Assembly (NCBI GenBank): GCA_016710885.1
Contig: JADJUC010000002.1
Location: 248,001 to 312,000 of the forward strand
Direction of reading: 5' to 3'
From: Candidatus Proximibacter danicus
Lineage (GTDB): Bacteria; Pseudomonadota; Gammaproteobacteria; Burkholderiales; Rhodocyclaceae
Length of the DNA stretch: 64,000 nucleotides
Below the pieces are notes generated by a model, which did not search any database, had not been told where the DNA came from, and saw only the letters and a program-made list of their open reading frames with translations. A program made the translations under genes and the position numbers. Every line of letters starts with the position of its first letter. Within the stretch, counting starts at the first letter, position 1. Of this stretch, positions 63,045-64,000 are shown piece after piece.

Positions 63045-63199
63045 TTCCTCCTGTTCAATAACGGCGGAAAACCGTTGAGTCACTATACACAAAAAATCAT
63101 GCCAGGCCAAACCCCCATCAATACTGCGGCTACAGCCAAGACACGATAGAAAAACTGACAATTTGCGGCACTATTGCCCGAAAAAGGTCACGAAAACAG

Positions 63200-64000
63200 C
63201 TACGGACCAACCTCATCAATCTGCCCCGGATCTAAAAACTCCTGCGCGTACTTCAGATACACCTTCTGCTGCACAAACACCTCAAACAGCTCCGGGTCGA
63301 TATGCCCGCCTTCGCTGAATCTTTTCAGAATCCCCATCGCCTCGGAAAGCTTCATGCCCTGCTTGTAGGGGCGGTCCCGTGCGGTCAGCGCCTCGAAGAT
63401 GTCGGCAATGCCCATGACGCGGGCCTGTACTGACATGTCGTCGCGCTTCAACCCCTTGGGGTAGCCCTTGCCGTCCATGCGCTCGTGGTGGCCGCCGGCG
63501 TATTCGGGGACATTCTTGAGATGCTTGGGCCAGGGCAGCGCCTCCAGCATCTTGATGGTGGCGACGATGTGGTAGTTGATGATCTCGCGCTCGGACTGGG
63601 TCAGCGTGCCGGCACGGATGGTGAGGTTTTCCAGCTCTTCGGCAGAGAGGAAATCCACCATCCGCCCCTCCGGCCCTTCCGGAGCGCACCAGCGGTATTG
63701 GCGGGAGATGCGGCGCACGCGCTCCTGGTCTTCGGCCTGCATGGCTTCGCCGCCGATGTTGCTGCGGCGCAAAAAATCGCGGTCTTCGTCGATCTGTTTG
63801 AGTTTTGACTGTAGCGTCGATTGCGCTCTTTCGCGATCTTCACCTGCCAGCATGGCTTTCAACGCCTCGATTTCGGCGTCGCGCTTGACGACCTCAAAAC
63901 GCGTATCAACAAGGTGGATGCGATCGAAGATGGTTTGCAGCTTGGTCGCTTTATCCACCACGTGCACAGGCGTTGTTACCTTGCCGCAATCGTGCAGCAG
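63200..64000 (-). CDS. HD-GYP cyclic di-GMP phosphodiesterase (partial, cut by right edge)
   Basis: The frame is open to the window end. It begins (reading inward) LLHDCGKVTTPVHVVDKATKLQTIFDRI, with the HD metal pair, and later has the GYP motif HHERMDGKGYPKGL and DIFEALTARDRPYKQGM, ending at 63200. An insertion of about 100 residues (coiled helices) separates the HD and GYP parts, common in larger HD-GYP proteins. The N-terminal sensor part lies beyond the window. Breaks down cyclic di-GMP; its position beside a pilin is suggestive of motility control. Confidence 0.92.
   Translation of the reverse strand: MLHDCGKVTTPVHVVDKATKLQTIFDRIHLVDTRFEVVKRDAEIEALKAMLAGEDRERAQSTLQSKLKQIDEDRDFLRRSNIGGEAMQAEDQERVRRISRQYRWCAPEGPEGRMVDFLSAEELENLTIRAGTLTQSEREIINYHIVATIKMLEALPWPKHLKNVPEYAGGHHERMDGKGYPKGLKRDDMSVQARVMGIADIFEALTARDRPYKQGMKLSEAMGILKRFSEGGHIDPELFEVFVQQKVYLKYAQEFLDPGQIDEVGP

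Noticed and set aside
1..64000. CRISPR arrays, prophage, insertion sequences with transposase, tRNA or rRNA genes
   Set aside because: Looked for repeated spaced units, transposase motifs, integrases and RNA-like folds; none was convincing.

Overview
The window looks like a chromosomal segment of a betaproteobacterium of the Rhodocyclales (Dechloromonas / Azonexus / Accumulibacter-like). Evidence is the high G+C, the purM-hda-HAD-pcnB-folK-dNK-panB-panC gene order, the many chemotaxis and c-di-GMP proteins, and a b(o/a)3-type cytochrome oxidase locus with cytochrome b fusion proteins. This placement is inference from protein resemblance; no rRNA, tRNA or CRISPR array is visible.

Layout. 0-8 kb is housekeeping: an MscS channel (cut by the left edge), an RsmB-type rRNA methyltransferase, a TonB-like DUF3108 protein, purN, a lipoprotein, DedA, mutL and miaA. 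8-16.8 kb is sensory: a chemoreceptor, then two paralogous periplasmic-binding lipoproteins flanking a PAS histidine kinase, a Rieske protein and a BaiN-type flavoprotein. 16.9-27.3 kb is regulation and efflux: an ECF sigma factor with a putative anti-sigma partner and accessory proteins, a double-receiver protein, a diguanylate cyclase, an RND pump and an HD-GYP phosphodiesterase. 27.3-36.6 kb is the purM/hda/pcnB/folK/panBCD block with a CZB chemoreceptor inside it. 36.7-39.7 kb holds a NYN/OST-HTH protein and copper-delivery genes (SCO, PCu(A)C). 39.7-46.4 kb is a respiratory locus: two different heme A synthase-type genes facing a b(o/a)3-type oxidase operon with a 50-residue membrane subunit, cyoE and a second SCO. 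46.5-50.6 kb holds two multi-domain cytochrome b fusions: one joined to a 2[4Fe-4S] ferredoxin and an MvhD-like domain, the other to a [2Fe-2S] ferredoxin and an FNR-type NAD(P)H reductase. A well-placed FNR-type box sits at about -41.5. 50.7-54.7 kb has TlpA, a heme-copper-oxidase-like subunit, a HicA-like pair, a cysteine-free Crp/Fnr regulator with a partial second copy, and a DUF4160/DUF2442 pair. 54.8-63.0 kb, read right to left, is a pilin-led locus: a Geobacter-like short pilin, a small secreted companion, an ABC exporter, GtrA, a flavoprotein and multi-pass membrane proteins. The right edge cuts an HD-GYP phosphodiesterase.

Sequence quality matters for any use of this window. At least ten genes carry frameshifts, most of them at short homopolymers (purN, the PAS kinase, cyoE, hicA-like, pilA, and all the glycan/ABC genes). 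Three low-complexity stretches (about 3.62-3.74, 16.69-16.75 and 30.39-30.44 kb) look like gap-filling noise. Most broken genes are therefore probably sequencing artefacts. The roughly 70-codon loss in mutL and the partial crp copy are different in kind and may be real. No gene-free stretch exceeds 300 bases; shorter gaps are described where they hold a promoter, operator, terminator or repeat.

The genes most worth following together are the cytochrome b fusions, the oxidase operon and the Crp/Fnr regulator. Two FNR-type sites lie upstream of the first two, and the regulator has the residues expected to read such sites. This suggests a low-oxygen or nitric-oxide-responsive respiratory module.
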